DNA from: Vermamoeba vermiformis
Taxonomy: Eukaryota > Tubulinea > Echinamoebida
Length of the DNA stretch: 64,000 nucleotides
Assembly (NCBI GenBank): GCA_045837725.1
Contig: JBEWZL010000184.1
Location: 124,001-188,000 of the forward strand
Reading direction: 5' to 3'
Numbering within the stretch: position 1 is the stretch's first letter; every line of letters starts with the position of its first letter. This document shows, in pieces, positions 1 through 11,758 of the stretch. The notes beneath the pieces are model-generated. The model had not been told where the DNA came from, did not search any database, and was given only the letters and a program-made list of their open reading frames with translations. A program made the position numbers and the translations under genes.

Positions 1-892
1 AACTTCCCCGAGGAGCACATGCAGCGCATTGCAGCACCCTTCGCCCCCGTGTTCAAAGCCGAGTCCGTGCGACAACGCATGCTGCGCCTGCTGCAACAAC
101 ACAAGCCCGAGCAGATTGACGAGAAGTCAGAGCTGGGGCAGCTGTTGAAGATCCGTCAGTACCTGCTCAAACGATTCAACGAGCGACTGCAGATCACGTG
201 CGCCGCGTTGAAGCGCACTGTGCTGCCCGGTGAACCACCACCACGCTGGACCTGGAGCGAGGACTTCAAACGATACGTGGGCGAGATTGTGGAGCTCGAG
301 AGGGTGATTGTCACCCTGCGCGCGAGTGCGAGGTACGTACCTGATGTCACGTGACTGGTTGTGTGACACTCCGATTGACACGTGTCACTGCAGCGAGAGC
401 AAGAAAGAGCCAGGCAAAGAGAGCAAGCCCGTGGACATGAACAAAGCGCTCAAGCCCATGTACAGCGAGTTGAGTGCCATGTGGCCCGAGGGCTGGATCA
501 CCAATCAGCGCATTGCCACGGCTGTCAAACCTCGCGCCAACGATGCACTGCCCACTCCCAAGCAGTTGATCGAGCACTACACGCCCTACCTCACGGGAGA
601 GAAGAGCGACGAGATATTTCCGCGCCCCTCCGTACTCGCCAGCACGACCAATAACACTGTCGCGCAAGTCAGATCCGGGCCACCCATGCCGCAGCACACA
701 GCTGCACCGACGCAAGCCTCAGTGCAAGGACTGCCGAGTGGACTGGCGTTCAATCAACTCACTGGTCTGGGCTGGTCACCCTCCCTGCCAATACCCACTG
801 CATTCCCGCAATACAACTTGTACCCGCAGCAGATGTACAATAATAATGCGCCTATTAAGCCAGGCGAGTTTCCGTACTACACGCCGCAATAA
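1..892 (+). CDS. Ubinuclein/HPC2-like protein (HIRA histone chaperone subunit), 5' partial
   Basis: The gene enters the window already in frame. Exons are 1-332 and 394-892, joined across a 61-base GT-AG intron. The middle of the protein contains WTWSEDFKRYVGEIVELERV, then a spacer, then LKPMYSELSAMWPEGWI. This follows the conserved ubinuclein middle domain (WTWTEE..., then PLWPKGWM). In known systems ubinuclein/Hpc2 is a subunit of the HIRA complex, which deposits histone H3.3 independently of replication. The C-terminus is low-complexity, rich in Pro, Gln, Asn and Tyr. The HPC2 motif that should lie upstream is outside the window. The single intron carries both TCACGTGA and TGACACGTGTCA palindromes. 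Family assignment is inferred from motif order by eye and is moderately sure. Confidence 0.55.
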
Positions 893-1007
893 ACTTGTAT
901 TCATAGCGATTGTTTGAGCGGTTCTGCCATGAAATTCCAGCGGTGATTGTTATTCGTCGATCTAAACGTAACACACAGCACCTCGTACGAGTCCTTGCAG
1001 TTGACAA

Positions 1008-2307
1008 ATGGGTCAAGGCAAATCAAAGAATAAAAAACCAACTACCACTACCACCACTAACAGTGGCAATACAACCAAGCCCACTACCTCCACACCCAAT
1101 CAGGGTCACGTCCTCAACCCAACTCAACCAACAAATACTGATTCAAACTCTTCTAATACACCAACTACACGAACAGACAACAAAAATACGGCCAATACTA
1201 CTAAAACGAAGTAAGCAATAATTAATTTATTAAAATCGGTGAATTACCATTTTAATTTTAATAATTTGTTATTCAGTCAAAATACCGCTTCGACTAAAGG
1301 CACAAAGAATGAAGCTACTAGCAGTGGATTTTCTCAAAAAAAACTGGAAAAGCTCTTTGAGAAATACAAAGGTTCGCATCAAAAAATCTTCGTGATCTAT
1401 TCAGTGCATAATAATCGGCTCCACTAAACATTAATACCATTAATATTAACAATACTCGTGGCTGACAATATTATTCTGCACTAGAACCCACGGATGATGT
1501 TATCGGCCCAAACGGTGTCGAAACTCTTTGCGCAGATCTACTAGTGCAGCCAGAAGATGTAGGTGCCCCCTCACACTGCTATATACTAATACATCGATCA
1601 TATCAGGTGGTGACACTAGTGCTGGCATGGCGACTCAATGCAGCAGACATGGGCTACTTTACGAAAGAAGAGTTCATGACAGGCCTGGAAAAGATGAAGT
1701 AAGCTCGTGTGACTACTAGCGACTATATATATGACTCACCTCGCTGCTAGTGTGGACTCGGTGGAGAAATTGATTGCACAACTGCCCGTGATGCGCAAAG
1801 AGCTGGCCGATGCGACCAAGTTCAAAGAGATCTATCGCTACTCGTTTCAATTCGCCAAGTCTGACAAGGAACAGAAGAGCTTAGGTACGCACCAGTACGA
1901 TGTGTGCAGCAGTGACTGACCGACGCAACAGATCTAGAGACAGCTGATGGTATCTTGGGGCTGTTACTCGGCGGCTACGAGCACGAAGATGTGTCGATCA
2001 AGCCCTATCCGCACATCACTGCCTTCAGGACCTTCTTGAAAGACGTATGTAGCACTGCGCTAGTGCGGTAGTGTGGTACTAATCGATGGACAGCAATCGC
2101 AATACAAAGTGATCAATATGGACCAGTGGATGTCTATTCTCGAATTCTCAAAATCAGTCAAAGAAGATCTGAGTGACTACGATGAGAATGCGGCGTGTAA
2201 GTACTCGAGTGCGAGGTCAGCGTTGTTCACTAGCTTACCATCATTAATTAGGGCCCGTACTGCTCGATATGTTCGTTGAGTGGAAGCGCGAGAAGAACGA
2301 CGCTTAA
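1008..2307 (+). CDS. DCUN1D3-like: DCN1-like cullin neddylation factor, N-myristoylated DCUN1D3 type
   Basis: Eight exons (1008-1210, 1277-1371, 1485-1558, 1607-1698, 1751-1884, 1932-2044, 2094-2196, 2252-2307) splice in frame to 289 residues. The N-terminus MGQGKSK fits an N-myristoylation signal, as in animal DCUN1D3 (MGQC...). It is followed by a Thr/Asn-rich low-complexity linker of about 70 residues. The rest is a potentiating-neddylation domain: [44 protein letters not shown], and the C-terminal cullin-binding patch ending in [19 protein letters not shown]1 proteins act as scaffold E3s that move NEDD8 from UBC12 to cullins, and the myristoylated type does so at membranes. The start is chosen because it gives the glycine-2 myristoylation context. 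Confidence 0.9.
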
Positions 2308-2457
2308 CAAGCTCCAATTCTTGTAATTTATAATACTCCGAGCAACGTTCTTTGTTAGATCTGAAACAACATTTGCTTGGAGTTATGTCTTTTTTATTTG
2401 TACATAAAACCTTAATACTACCCGTACACGCGATGTTCGTCTTTCGCCATTCGGTAA

Positions 2458-2481
2458 TTTGGCGCGCATTGTTGGCGCCAA
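2458..2481. promoter_or_regulatory. E2F/DP-like sites upstream of Pds5
   Basis: TTTGGCGCGC (2458-2467) and the near-palindrome TTGGCGCCAA (2472-2481) lie about 80-100 bases upstream of the Pds5 start codon. Both match the TTTSSCGC core bound by E2F/DP factors. Pds5 acts in S phase and mitosis, so cell-cycle control is plausible. This is inference from a short match, with a similar pair upstream of the kinesin-12 gene. Confidence 0.35.
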
Positions 2482-2558
2482 AAAAAATGAAATGCCACTA
2501 TCTTTTTTCTCTTCACTTCGGGTACCAGACAAGAGCTCACCTTGAATGAATTATAGTG

Positions 2559-5500
2559 ATGTCTGATAAACTTCAATTGAAACAATTAAATAGCTCTTAT
2601 TTAAGTACGGCTAAGCTGACTACAGAGGAACTGAAGCAGCGACTTCGAGTAAGCAAAATAATTATTAATCGAGCGAAAGCAATGGCAACTACTCGCTAAT
2701 TGATGCACCGAATATTAAAATTAATAATTCAATTTTTTTTAGAAATTAGCTGACTACTTGTCCGGGCTCGATCAAGACGTCAACACCTCCTCTTTGGACG
2801 AAATCGCTGCGTCTCTAGTCCAGACGCCAATATTAAAACACAAGAACAATGACATTCAATTGCTCGCAGCTTGTTGTCTCGCGGACATTATTCAAATCTA
2901 CGCGCCAAACGCGCCTTACGACGATGATCAATTACAGGTAATCTTGTCGCGTACTTAACTGCGAAGCTAATTGGTTTTTAAAAGTCGGTCTTCAAACTAT
3001 TTATCAAACAACTACAAGGCTTAGAAAACATTCAAAAGGATAAAGATGTGGATGAGAACGCCAAACGTCTTACTTATTTACTCGAAAAACTCGCCTTGGT
3101 GAAAGCCTTTGTTCTTGTTATCGAAGAAGAGAAACTCATCGTCAAGTTGTTCGACACTTTCTTCAAAGTGATTCGCCCGCTACACGCGAATCTGATCGTC
3201 ATCCATATGCTCGATATAATGGTCTCGTGCCTCGAAGACAGCGATGTAATACCCATCTCAGTACTCGAGGTCATTCTCTCCAACTTGTTAGCCGGTGTAA
3301 GTCGATTCAACCTTCAGGTACGTCAGTCAACTGACCACAGATGTGACAGAAAGAGAACTCTTCCGCCAAGATGATGGCTCAGACTCTTATTCATCGCGCC
3401 GCTGACAAGTTACAACCGTTTATTACCAAATTCTTGAATGATCTGCTGATGGAAGGCAAGACCAGCGAGACAGATCTGAGCAGTCGCGCGTACGAGCTCA
3501 TCTTCGAACTCAACTTTGTCAACGCCTCTCTGCTGCTCTATGTGCTGCCACAGCTCGACAATCAGCTCAAAGTTGAAGACTTGGAGACACGCAGCTCCGC
3601 AGTGCAGCTGTTAGCACGCATGTTTGCAGCCAAGGACTCCACACTGCCCTCGAGTTATCCGCACTTGTTCAGCGCATTCTTGGGTCGATTCAAAGACATC
3701 AATCCGGACATTCGCATTGTCATGGTGCAGTTTGCGGAGCACTTTATTGTCAATCAAGCGGACGACAAGTTACTCAACACAGTGACAGGTACAAAAGAAT
3801 CTTTGTGCGGTCTATTCACGATACTGATCTTGTAATCAGCGGAACTCAAAGCCAAGGTCGTAGATCCGAAAGAAGAAGTGCGTGCTGCTGCGGTCACTTC
3901 GCTTGGCAATGCCATTCGCTCCATGAACACGACACGTATCGGCACAGCACTCACTGGTCGCAGCAGTTGGTTGACGGCGCTCATTCACGACGCCACTCAA
4001 CGATTGCGCGATCGTAACGCGACTGTGCGACACGCAGCCAGCGATGCATTGGCAGCATTGTGGGGCCACGCACGAGCTCACTGGAGTACCAATGCCCTCA
4101 GCAAGTCACGTGTAGACACGTTGCCTGGAGCAGTGCTCTCATTGTTCTTGTTGCCCGAGGCTGAAGACAAATGTCGTGCCGAACGCGCTCTTGTGACAAT
4201 GATCAACAGCGCGCAGAATGATGTGCACGCAGATGACGCGTCACCAGCGAAGAAGAAGAACAAATCAACCGTGCACAAACAGCGCGTGTCCACACTGCTC
4301 GCACTCGTGACTTCTCTCGATGAGCGCGGCAGTCAAGCCCTCAACATTCTGTTGCGTGACAAGCGCGCATTCATTGACGAGTTCAAGAGTTACTTGAGCA
4401 TGCGCAAAGAGCACGCCAACTCCGACACATTGGCCAAGAAAGCCGCACATCTCGCCGCTCGCTTGCCTGGCAGCGTTGAGAAGTTCAAAGCGACAGTTGA
4501 CGATGGCAAAGAAAAGCTGATGCGCAGCTTCGAGACATTGCTCGACGCCTCATCGTCTACTAAGCAAATAGCAGCTGCGCGCGACTACTTGGTGAATGGT
4601 GAGCCAGACAAGGGCAAAAAGAAGCGCAAAGTGTCTGCAAGGCAATCTTACGTGACTGAAATTGTCAACAAGCTGTCCATGGACTTGATTCAACAAGACG
4701 ATGTGCCTTATTTATTCGAGGCCCTGAGTGATGTCAACAAAGAGGATGAAGTCAAAGTGCTCAAGTTCTTGGAGGTGTTGGCTGCTTCATTCCCCAATTT
4801 TTTCACCAACTCGTTCGACTCGCTCACCGAACTGCTGGGCTCTGACAGCGACGAGATGGTGGACAATGCATTGCGCATGTTAACAAACATCGGCAAAGTG
4901 ATTGGTGATGTGGAGGAAGACAATCTCTCACAGATGGTTAGGTAAGGCACAGAACTTGGGGTTGTATGGGTGAGAGACTAACACTCGTGTCAGTGACGTG
5001 CAGAAGAAGTTGAGTGCACTGTGTTCGCACGGTACGCCTGTGCAAGCTAAGTACGCCGTGCGAGCCCTGCAATATGTGAGCAAGAACGCAGCCAACAGCA
5101 ACAGCAAGTTGGTTAAGGACTTGATCGCCAAATTGTCCGACAAGAAGGACGGCAAACAAGCCACAGTGTTGCGCGCTCTGGCTGAACTCTGCGTGCGTGC
5201 AGCAGACAAAGTGCAAGACGAAGTGGTCGATGTCGCGCAACAAGTGCTGCTCAAGACTTGGAAGGGCAACAACATTGCGGAGCTGAAGTGCCTCGCCATT
5301 GCTCTGCTGCGCAACTACTTCTTGATTCGTGCCGAACCCACTGGCAAGTCAAAAAAGAACAAGAAAGACGATGCAGACCCTCAAGCCATCAAATTTGTCG
5401 ATCAATTGTTCGACTTGATTGAAGGTGACAGCGCCTTGCTCACTGGGGCTAAGGATGATGACAAGACGCAAGTGCGCACTACTGCCGCTTCTGCTGTCTT

Positions 5501-7115
5501 GAAACTCGCGCGTCAAAAGCGCTACGATGCCCTGATCACACTCGAACGATACCAACAACTCGCGCAACTGCTTGTTAGTGGCGAGTCTGAATTGCGCGGT
5601 GAGCTGCTCGAGAAATTGTACAAGGGATTGCGCGGTGTGAATGAACTGCCACTGCGCTACTTGGCCTACTTCGCCCTTTACGGCAACGACCGTGAACACG
5701 TCGTCAAGGCCAAGAAGTACTTTGCAGCCTGTGTGCAGACTCGCCGTCAGTTCTTGAAGCAGAATCAAGATCAATTCGTGCAAGAAGAGCCAGAAGATGA
5801 AGACGACGAGGCACACGGCAAGAAGTCCATTCCCAACGCCGTCAAAGTGATCATGCGCGTGATGCCCGAGTACAGCTTGCCCTGGACTGTGCACTTGTTG
5901 GCGCACTTGCCGTACTTTGAAGAGGACAAGCCGAGCTACACAGTCACCGTCAAGTACTTGAACATGTGGATGGAGACTGTGCTCCGCGGCTCCTCGACCA
6001 CTGCTGGCAATCGATCTCTGGTGCGTCAAGCCCTGGTAGATATTCGTCAGACCAATGACGCACAGGACGCAGACAATCACAATGTGCACACAGTCGCAGA
6101 ATTGGCATATCGCGTCTTGAACGAGCACTACGCCATCACAGCAGTGCAAGACAAACAGGCCAATATGGAGACGTTCTACTTGCCCCAAACACTCTTCACC
6201 ATGCCTGAAAAACTTCTGTCGCTGTCACAGACCTTTTTGCCGGATGATTATCACCTGCCATCGGGCAAGAACAAGATCCAACAATTGCTCGCCGAGACTG
6301 ACAAGAAGAAGGGCAAAGAGAGCGATGAAGAGCAGAGCGATGAACAACTCGAAGACAAGCGCAAGAAGAAAAAGAACGACGACGACTCAGTGTCAGAAGT
6401 GCGTCCCAAGGGCAAGAAGAGAAAAGCCGCAGAAGAGCCCGAAGAGTCCGAGAGTCGTCCGAAGAACAAGAAGAGCAAACGCGCCGAGGAACCAGCCAAG
6501 GGCAAGAAGAAAAACAAGGCCGAAGAGGAGGAAGAGAACGGTGAAGAGGCTGAAGAAGAGACTAACACGCGTGCTAAAGGCAAGAAGAACAAGAAAGCCG
6601 AGCCCGTAGAGGAAGAAGAGCAAGAGGAGCCTGAAACCAAGGGCAAGAAGGGTCAAAAGAACAAGAGGGCCGAGCCCGTGGAGGAAGAGGAGCCAGAGGA
6701 GCCTCAACCACGCGGCAAGGGCAAGAAGAACAAACAATCCGAGCCTGTAGAGGATGAGAAGCAAGAGGAGCCTGAGACCAAGAGCAAGAAGGGTCAAAAG
6801 AATAAGAAAGCTGAGCCTGTAGAGGAAGAGGAGCCCGAGACTAAGCAATCTAAGGGCAAAAAAGGCAAGAAATCAGCGGCTGTCGAAGAAGAAGCTCCTC
6901 GCAAGGGCAAAAAGAATAAGACTGAGCCCGAAGAGGAGCAAGAAGAGCCCAAGCCAGCGACCAAGAAGCAGAGCAAGAGCGCTGCCAAGAAGAGCAAGGC
7001 GGATGAGAGCGACACCTCTCCGAACAAGAAGCGCAAACGTGAAGCCAGCGAAGAAGAAGAGCCCGAGGAGCCTGAGATCACGCACAAACGCAAACAGCGC
7101 AAGACGAGCAAGTAA
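2559..7115 (+). CDS. PDS5: Sister-chromatid cohesion regulator Pds5
   Basis: Six exons (2559-2648, 2743-2937, 2985-3317, 3350-3788, 3840-4941, 4994-7115) encode 1426 residues, close to animal PDS5. The N-terminal block LLAACCLADIIQIYAPNAPY is a near-exact Pds5 signature. HEAT-repeat segments follow in the expected order: DLSSRAYELIFELNFVN, FLGRFKDINPDIRIVMVQFA, RQAKYA-like VQAKYAVRALQYV, LERYQQLAQL, and MPEYSLPWTVHLLAH. Pds5 binds cohesin with Wapl or sororin and tunes cohesin release and Smc3 acetylation. The last 330 residues are a degenerate Lys/Glu repeat (units like GKKNKKAEPVEEEEPEEP), comparable to the charged, AT-hook-bearing tail of animal PDS5. The third intron (3318-3349) is only 32 bases. 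Strong identification. Confidence 0.95.
6300..7110 (+). repeat. In-frame degenerate Lys/Glu repeat region of Pds5 tail
   Basis: About 15 imperfect units of roughly 50-70 bases, each encoding a basic GKKxKK cluster followed by an acidic AEPVEEEEPEEP-type cluster. Purine-rich on the plus strand, so the reverse strand shows long spurious open frames. Likely expanded by slippage or unequal exchange. Confidence 0.8.
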
Positions 7116-7206
7116 CACCCGTCCATTGTACCTGCTTCATAAACTTGTAATATAGATTTCACAGTTTTGGTGGCTATTTATATACTCGGTTATATTCACA
7201 AAAGGG

Positions 7207-8178
7207 TTAGTTCGCAGTGTTGGGGCCAGCACTACTCGGGCTGTTCTTCAGTTTCTCGGCCAGTTTCTTGCGCATGGCGAGTTCGTGCTCCATCAAGAAC
7301 AAGTGCGCGTCTTCTTTCATCAGCTGCGACACTTCGGGCTTGAAGTCTGCCTCGTCAGGTTCTTCTTCGACTTGGAAGAAGCCAGCGAGATCTGGCTCGT
7401 TGATGACCTGTTCAAACATCTCCGTGTCCGACACCTTGCGGCCAGAGCCAAAGCCCTGCGCGTTCATGTTCAGCAAGATGTCAAAGCCACCGAGAATCGC
7501 CGCACCGAGCAGACCGTTCTTCAACATGGCACGAGGTCCTCTGCGCATCGTGGACACCGCACCCGTGAGGAAACCAGCGGTGGCGTGATTGATGGTGTCG
7601 TCCACGCCTCGAATGCCGCCCAAAAAGCAGTCGAACACGGGGTACAAGAAGCCCCACAGACCAAAACTCATCGCTGTCTTCAGGCCTTTGCGCTTGCACG
7701 CGTACCAACTGGAGAGATATAAATAGCGCCACTTGTAGGAGCGCGGATATCTGATAGAATACTGTTAATCAGTGCTATTATAATGCTGCGAATTGAACTG
7801 AAATTTGAAATATTGGTGCAGATCTGGTGGTGAATTCAACGATAAATATTAATTAAATTCTAAAAAATACAAGGTATTATATACTTAATTGCATTTATAT
7901 ACAATTTCACCGCACCATAATATTCAATTATTTAAAATAATTACAACTAAAGCAGCATGTCACCGCGCATCCGTTACTTACTTCCCCCCAAAGCTGCGTT
8001 CTTCTTTAAGTAATCGCCGCGATGTCCTCCGAAAAGCTTTGCCACCGTGCCACGCAAAGCCAGCAATCATGCCCATAGTGAATGCGCTGCCAAAGTCGCT
8101 GTAGATCTTGTCAGGACACTCTTCACCGCCCTCCAAGACCTCTTCCAATGCCTCAAAGCCAGTCTCGTCTTCACCCAT
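7207..8178 (-). CDS. TIM17/TIM22/TIM23-family mitochondrial membrane protein
   Basis: Two exons on the minus strand (8178-7982 and 7750-7207) join to 246 residues. After an acidic N-terminus the protein reads SDFGSAFTMGMIAGFAWHGGKAFRR, then TAMSFGLWGFLYPVFDCFLGGIRG, then DTINHATAGFLTGAV and LLGAAILGGFDILLN. This is the four-helix Tim17 fold: glycine-rich first helix, FDC in helix two, and the INxxxAGxxTG signature of helix three. Members form protein-import channels of the mitochondrial inner membrane or assemble respiratory complexes. The spacing (a longer loop after helix one, and a 70-residue acidic/coiled C-tail ending MEHELAMRKKLAEKL) does not let me choose between TIM17, TIM22 and TIMMDC1-like members. 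Confidence 0.75.
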
Positions 8179-8363
8179 TGTTGATCGCTGCTAGTGTGAG
8201 TCTCAACACGCGTGAGTTGTGTTGTTGCGATCGCGCTGATCTGTTCAACTGCCTGCACGGTCAGTACACGACTAAGAAATGAGGAACAACGCGTGAGAAC
8301 CGAAGTGATACAATATCGTCTTTGTTATATATACAAGTGAGCTATAATACAGGCAGTGGTGGG

Positions 8364-9297
8364 CTATTTCTTCTTGTCTTTCTTCATCTTGGCCGCGCAG
8401 TCAGGACAGTACCACTTGCCCTTCACTGGACCACTCAGCCCCACGCACTCGAAGTGGAACCATTCAATCGCGCACTCGGGGTTGTCGCAGCCAATCATCT
8501 CGCCGAACGACACTCGGCCGCACGTGCAGTAAGTAGGCTCGTTCGGATCGATCGGCATCTCAACTTCAGCGCCGAGAGGCACGCCATTGACGCCTAGTGG
8601 TCCGCGAACATCACCCGCTGACTTTTGATCCCTATTGCGAGGCATATTAGTGCTGCGTAACAAGACAGATCTGCCGCGTACTTCTTGCGCGGTACTTTGC
8701 CGAGTCCAGGGCCCTGTGCTGCGAGCTTCTTGCCGCCAGTAGACTTGAGTGTTTGCGACTGCACTTGTTGCTGCTGCTTTCTCTCGTCTTCGAGCTCAGC
8801 TTCAAACTTCTTCAAATCCTGATCCAAGCGACGGATGTGTTTGTCAACCTAGAAGCAGTCAGATAGAGTATCGCAGTGCAGTCTATTCACTACTACGCAC
8901 CAAATCATATGTCTGCACTGCAAGCGACACTTTTTCATCGCAGTGCGACACGCAGTTCTCGAGCTCTTCGCGCATCTGCTGAATTTGCTCGTCGGTAAAT
9001 AATTCTTTTAAATTCTTCTTATTGCCCGATTGATAGGCGACCATCATTTCTTCTACGCGTGTTGACGTTTCTATATTTTATTTGTAAGAATTTGAGATCT
9101 AAAATTTGAAGTTAATCGAATTGATTCACCGTGCCTTTAGTTCTGTCGTCCAATTCGCGCATCAAACTGAAGTTGCGACGCAATTCAGCTGGCAGCGTGG
9201 AGATGCCTGTGAGAGTGCGCTATTGTTAGTCGACGAGCTCGCATGCACAAAAGCGAGCTTGCTTACTCTCGAGGTAGTTCTCTAAATACGTGCTCAT
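8364..9297 (-). CDS. ING: ING-family PHD finger protein (ING4/5 type)
   Basis: Five exons on the minus strand (9297-9267, 9206-9135, 9070-8901, 8848-8682, 8631-8364) give 235 residues, the usual length for ING4/5. The N-terminal ING helices are visible ([48 protein letters not shown]). A basic linker follows, then the PHD finger: [37 protein letters not shown], giving the complete C4HC3 zinc ligands. ING proteins read H3K4me3 through this finger and bring histone acetyltransferase or deacetylase complexes. Intron 2 keeps frame only if it begins with GC rather than GT (AAAG|GCACGG), so it is probably a GC-AG intron. Confidence 0.92.
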
Positions 9298-9596
9298 AGT
9301 AGAGTTGATACTACGCAGTGGTCTATGTTATTCGGCTCAGCTAATTATTACAGGCTGTTTTTCATCGTTCCCGCGTTTTATTTCAAAAACGGCTAACTGA
9401 TATGCGAACTCAGTGCAACTAATTGACGACACTAGGACTGATAGGTACGAAGGGTATTTCCGACCACCTCACGTTCTACTCACACAACAAGGCTTTAAGT
9501 GGAATAATGTGTGCAGGGGATGTGATCTGGATTCACTCACTCACGCCCAGCACGCATCACATGCATTTATTGTATATGGTAGTAGTAGTATGGTGC
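9298..9596. other. Intergenic spacer, no feature seen
   Basis: Roughly 300 bases between the ING start codon and the glucosidase II beta stop codon, both on the minus strand. It should hold the ING promoter and the 3' UTR of the upstream gene. I see no conserved ORF or RNA. Confidence 0.5.
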
Positions 9597-11546
9597 CTAC
9601 AGTCCCTGACGCAGCTGCTCCAAGTAGAGTTCGCTGCACAGTGCGGGGGTCTTGAGCACGGCGCGGTACTCGCACTTGGCGGGCTCGTCGACCAGCACCA
9701 ATTCATTCGCGCGGCCGCACTGCATCTCCACGCGCAGCGAGCGATTGGGTCCGTTCCAGCATCGATCACCGCTCGAGAAGTTCATTGCACTGTACTGGGC
9801 CTCAAAGCCGTCCCACTTGCTGCGATTGGTCAGTTGTGGTGACACGTGTCAAACAGCGACTTACCCCAAGTTGGTGTGGCTGTGACCATTCGCATTGCGC
9901 TGCGACGCCTTCTCCCAGGGCTTCACTTCGTAGACGTATCTGTGACACGTGTCAGTGAGTGCACTCTGCGCGGAGGTGAGCGAATGACACTTACTCCTTG
10001 TTGCGGAACTCGAGTGTGCTCTTGTAGAGTCCAAAGAACTCGCCGTGGTGTCCGAGATCGAGTTCACTGAACTTGTTCAGCTCGTCCAGCTCGCTCTTCA
10101 CGCGATCACGCTCTTTCTTCGCGGCATTCAGCGCTTCTTCGGCCTTCTCTTTCTCTGCACGGAGGGGTCAGTACGCAGATCACGTGGGTGCGGAATAATA
10201 ACACATCAACCTGATTTCAATGGAGAAAATGACTGCAGAATGGAATTGAAAGCGGATCTGACCCCACTCAGCAACTGCTCTGCTGCCAACTGTGAATAGG
10301 CTGTGCGTGCATAGGCCAGGGGTCAGTCACGTGACTTACCGAATTTGGAAGGCTGCACAGACTCGTGCTGATTGACGCGCTCCTCGACGAGTTGCTTGAC
10401 CTTGTTCTCGCGCTCACGGGCCTCATTCACTTGCGCACGAGCCACACGTGCAATGCGCTCCTCGTCAGTCTCGTCGTCTGGCACTGTCTCGCTGCCCTCC
10501 TCCGCACTCACTGTCGCACCCACTTCACTCTCCACCGCACTCTGCACCTCACTCTCGACCAGGGCACGCTGGCTCTGGTACTCGCTGTCTGCGGCAGAGT
10601 GCTTGGCGGCGAGTTCAATCACGTGCTGTTCGAGGCTCGCGTGCTCGGCGGTGAGGGCACTCAACTTGCGCTGGTTCTCGGTCTGTTGCGCGCGATACGA
10701 CTCGATCCACTCGCTGCGCACGCGCATGCCTTCTTCGGCCTCGGCGAGCACTCCGCGCTGACACGTGATCAGTGCATGCACCACACGACTCGCTGACACT
10801 TACCAACTGCGCGGCACGTGCTTCAGCTTCAGCGGCACAGGTGTTGGGACAGTTGATTGCCTTATTAGGTAATTGCACCAATTCATCGCCACTCTTGCTG
10901 AGCCACTCGTCGCTGCCATCACAACAGTCTGCGAGAGGTGTCAGCTGGCACTACAGCTCATATATATGTGATATAGAGCGCTATACTATAGCTCATTACA
11001 CGTACCGCAAATGCCGTCGTTCACCCACGAGCTCGGCACAGATTTGCCGCGCGAGCCTGGATTGGCGCAGTAGAAGTGGCCGTTGTAACACGCAGCGGTG
11101 CCTGTACGATGAACGGTTACTAAATATGGCAATGCAGTCACGTGACTTACCAGGCTCATCACTGCCGTCCTCGCAGTCGCAGTAGTCGTCATTCACCCAG
11201 CTGATGGGGATGGTCTTGGCTGATTTGAACCAGCCACCGCTCTGACGACAAGAGAATGTCTCGCCAGTATAGTGCTTGTGATCTGCGTGGTCTGTGTTAG
11301 GCACATCCAGTTCAAGTGGTGACGTCATTAAATATTTGAGGAATAATTATCTTAAATTATAATTATCTTAAATTTGACTCGCAATAGCAATGTAAGGTAG
11401 AAACTGACTAGGGTGATATAAATATATATACAATATAGTAAAATAGTAGTTAAGCGCTGCATACCTTCAGGAGGCACACCAAAAGTTGGATGGAGAGCTA
11501 GGGCCACAGAGAGCAATGCACAGCTGAGAATGAACAGCTTGAACAT
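9597..11546 (-). CDS. PRKCSH: Glucosidase II beta subunit
   Basis: Nine exons on the minus strand (11546-11465, 11282-11151, 11101-11006, 10928-10804, 10757-10340, 10300-10211, 10154-9995, 9939-9865, 9819-9597) encode 466 residues. A signal peptide ([17 protein letters not shown]) precedes two LDLa-like repeats ([16 protein letters not shown] and [15 protein letters not shown]). An acidic coiled coil follows, then a C-terminal MRH domain ([37 protein letters not shown]). In the ER the beta subunit holds and guides catalytic glucosidase II during trimming of N-glycans. The predicted protein ends LEQLRQGL, without an HDEL-type retention signal. Almost every intron contains a CACGTG palindrome, several directly after the donor (GTAAGTCACGTGAC). 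Confidence 0.93.
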
Positions 11547-11758
11547 GTCTAATGATGATGTCTATTATATATATATAATGTTGGATACTAGTGTCACTAA
11601 TACACTAGAGTTACTAAGCAGTGTTGTTCAGTGTCTTTGGCACTTAATCACTGCCCCTCGAAACACGCTGTTATTGTCAGTCACACGCGTGCACCAACAA
11701 CACAGCTAGCACTGATAGACACACAGTAGTGTCATATACATATATCGGACAGAGCACA

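Noticed and set aside
5349-6188. 279-codon minus-strand ORF
   Set aside because: Antisense of well-supported Pds5 HEAT-repeat coding sequence; no motif of its own.
6251-7162. Several long minus-strand and alternate-frame ORFs
   Set aside because: They are antisense or shifted readings of the Lys/Glu repeat tail of Pds5, giving Leu/Ser/Phe runs without domains.
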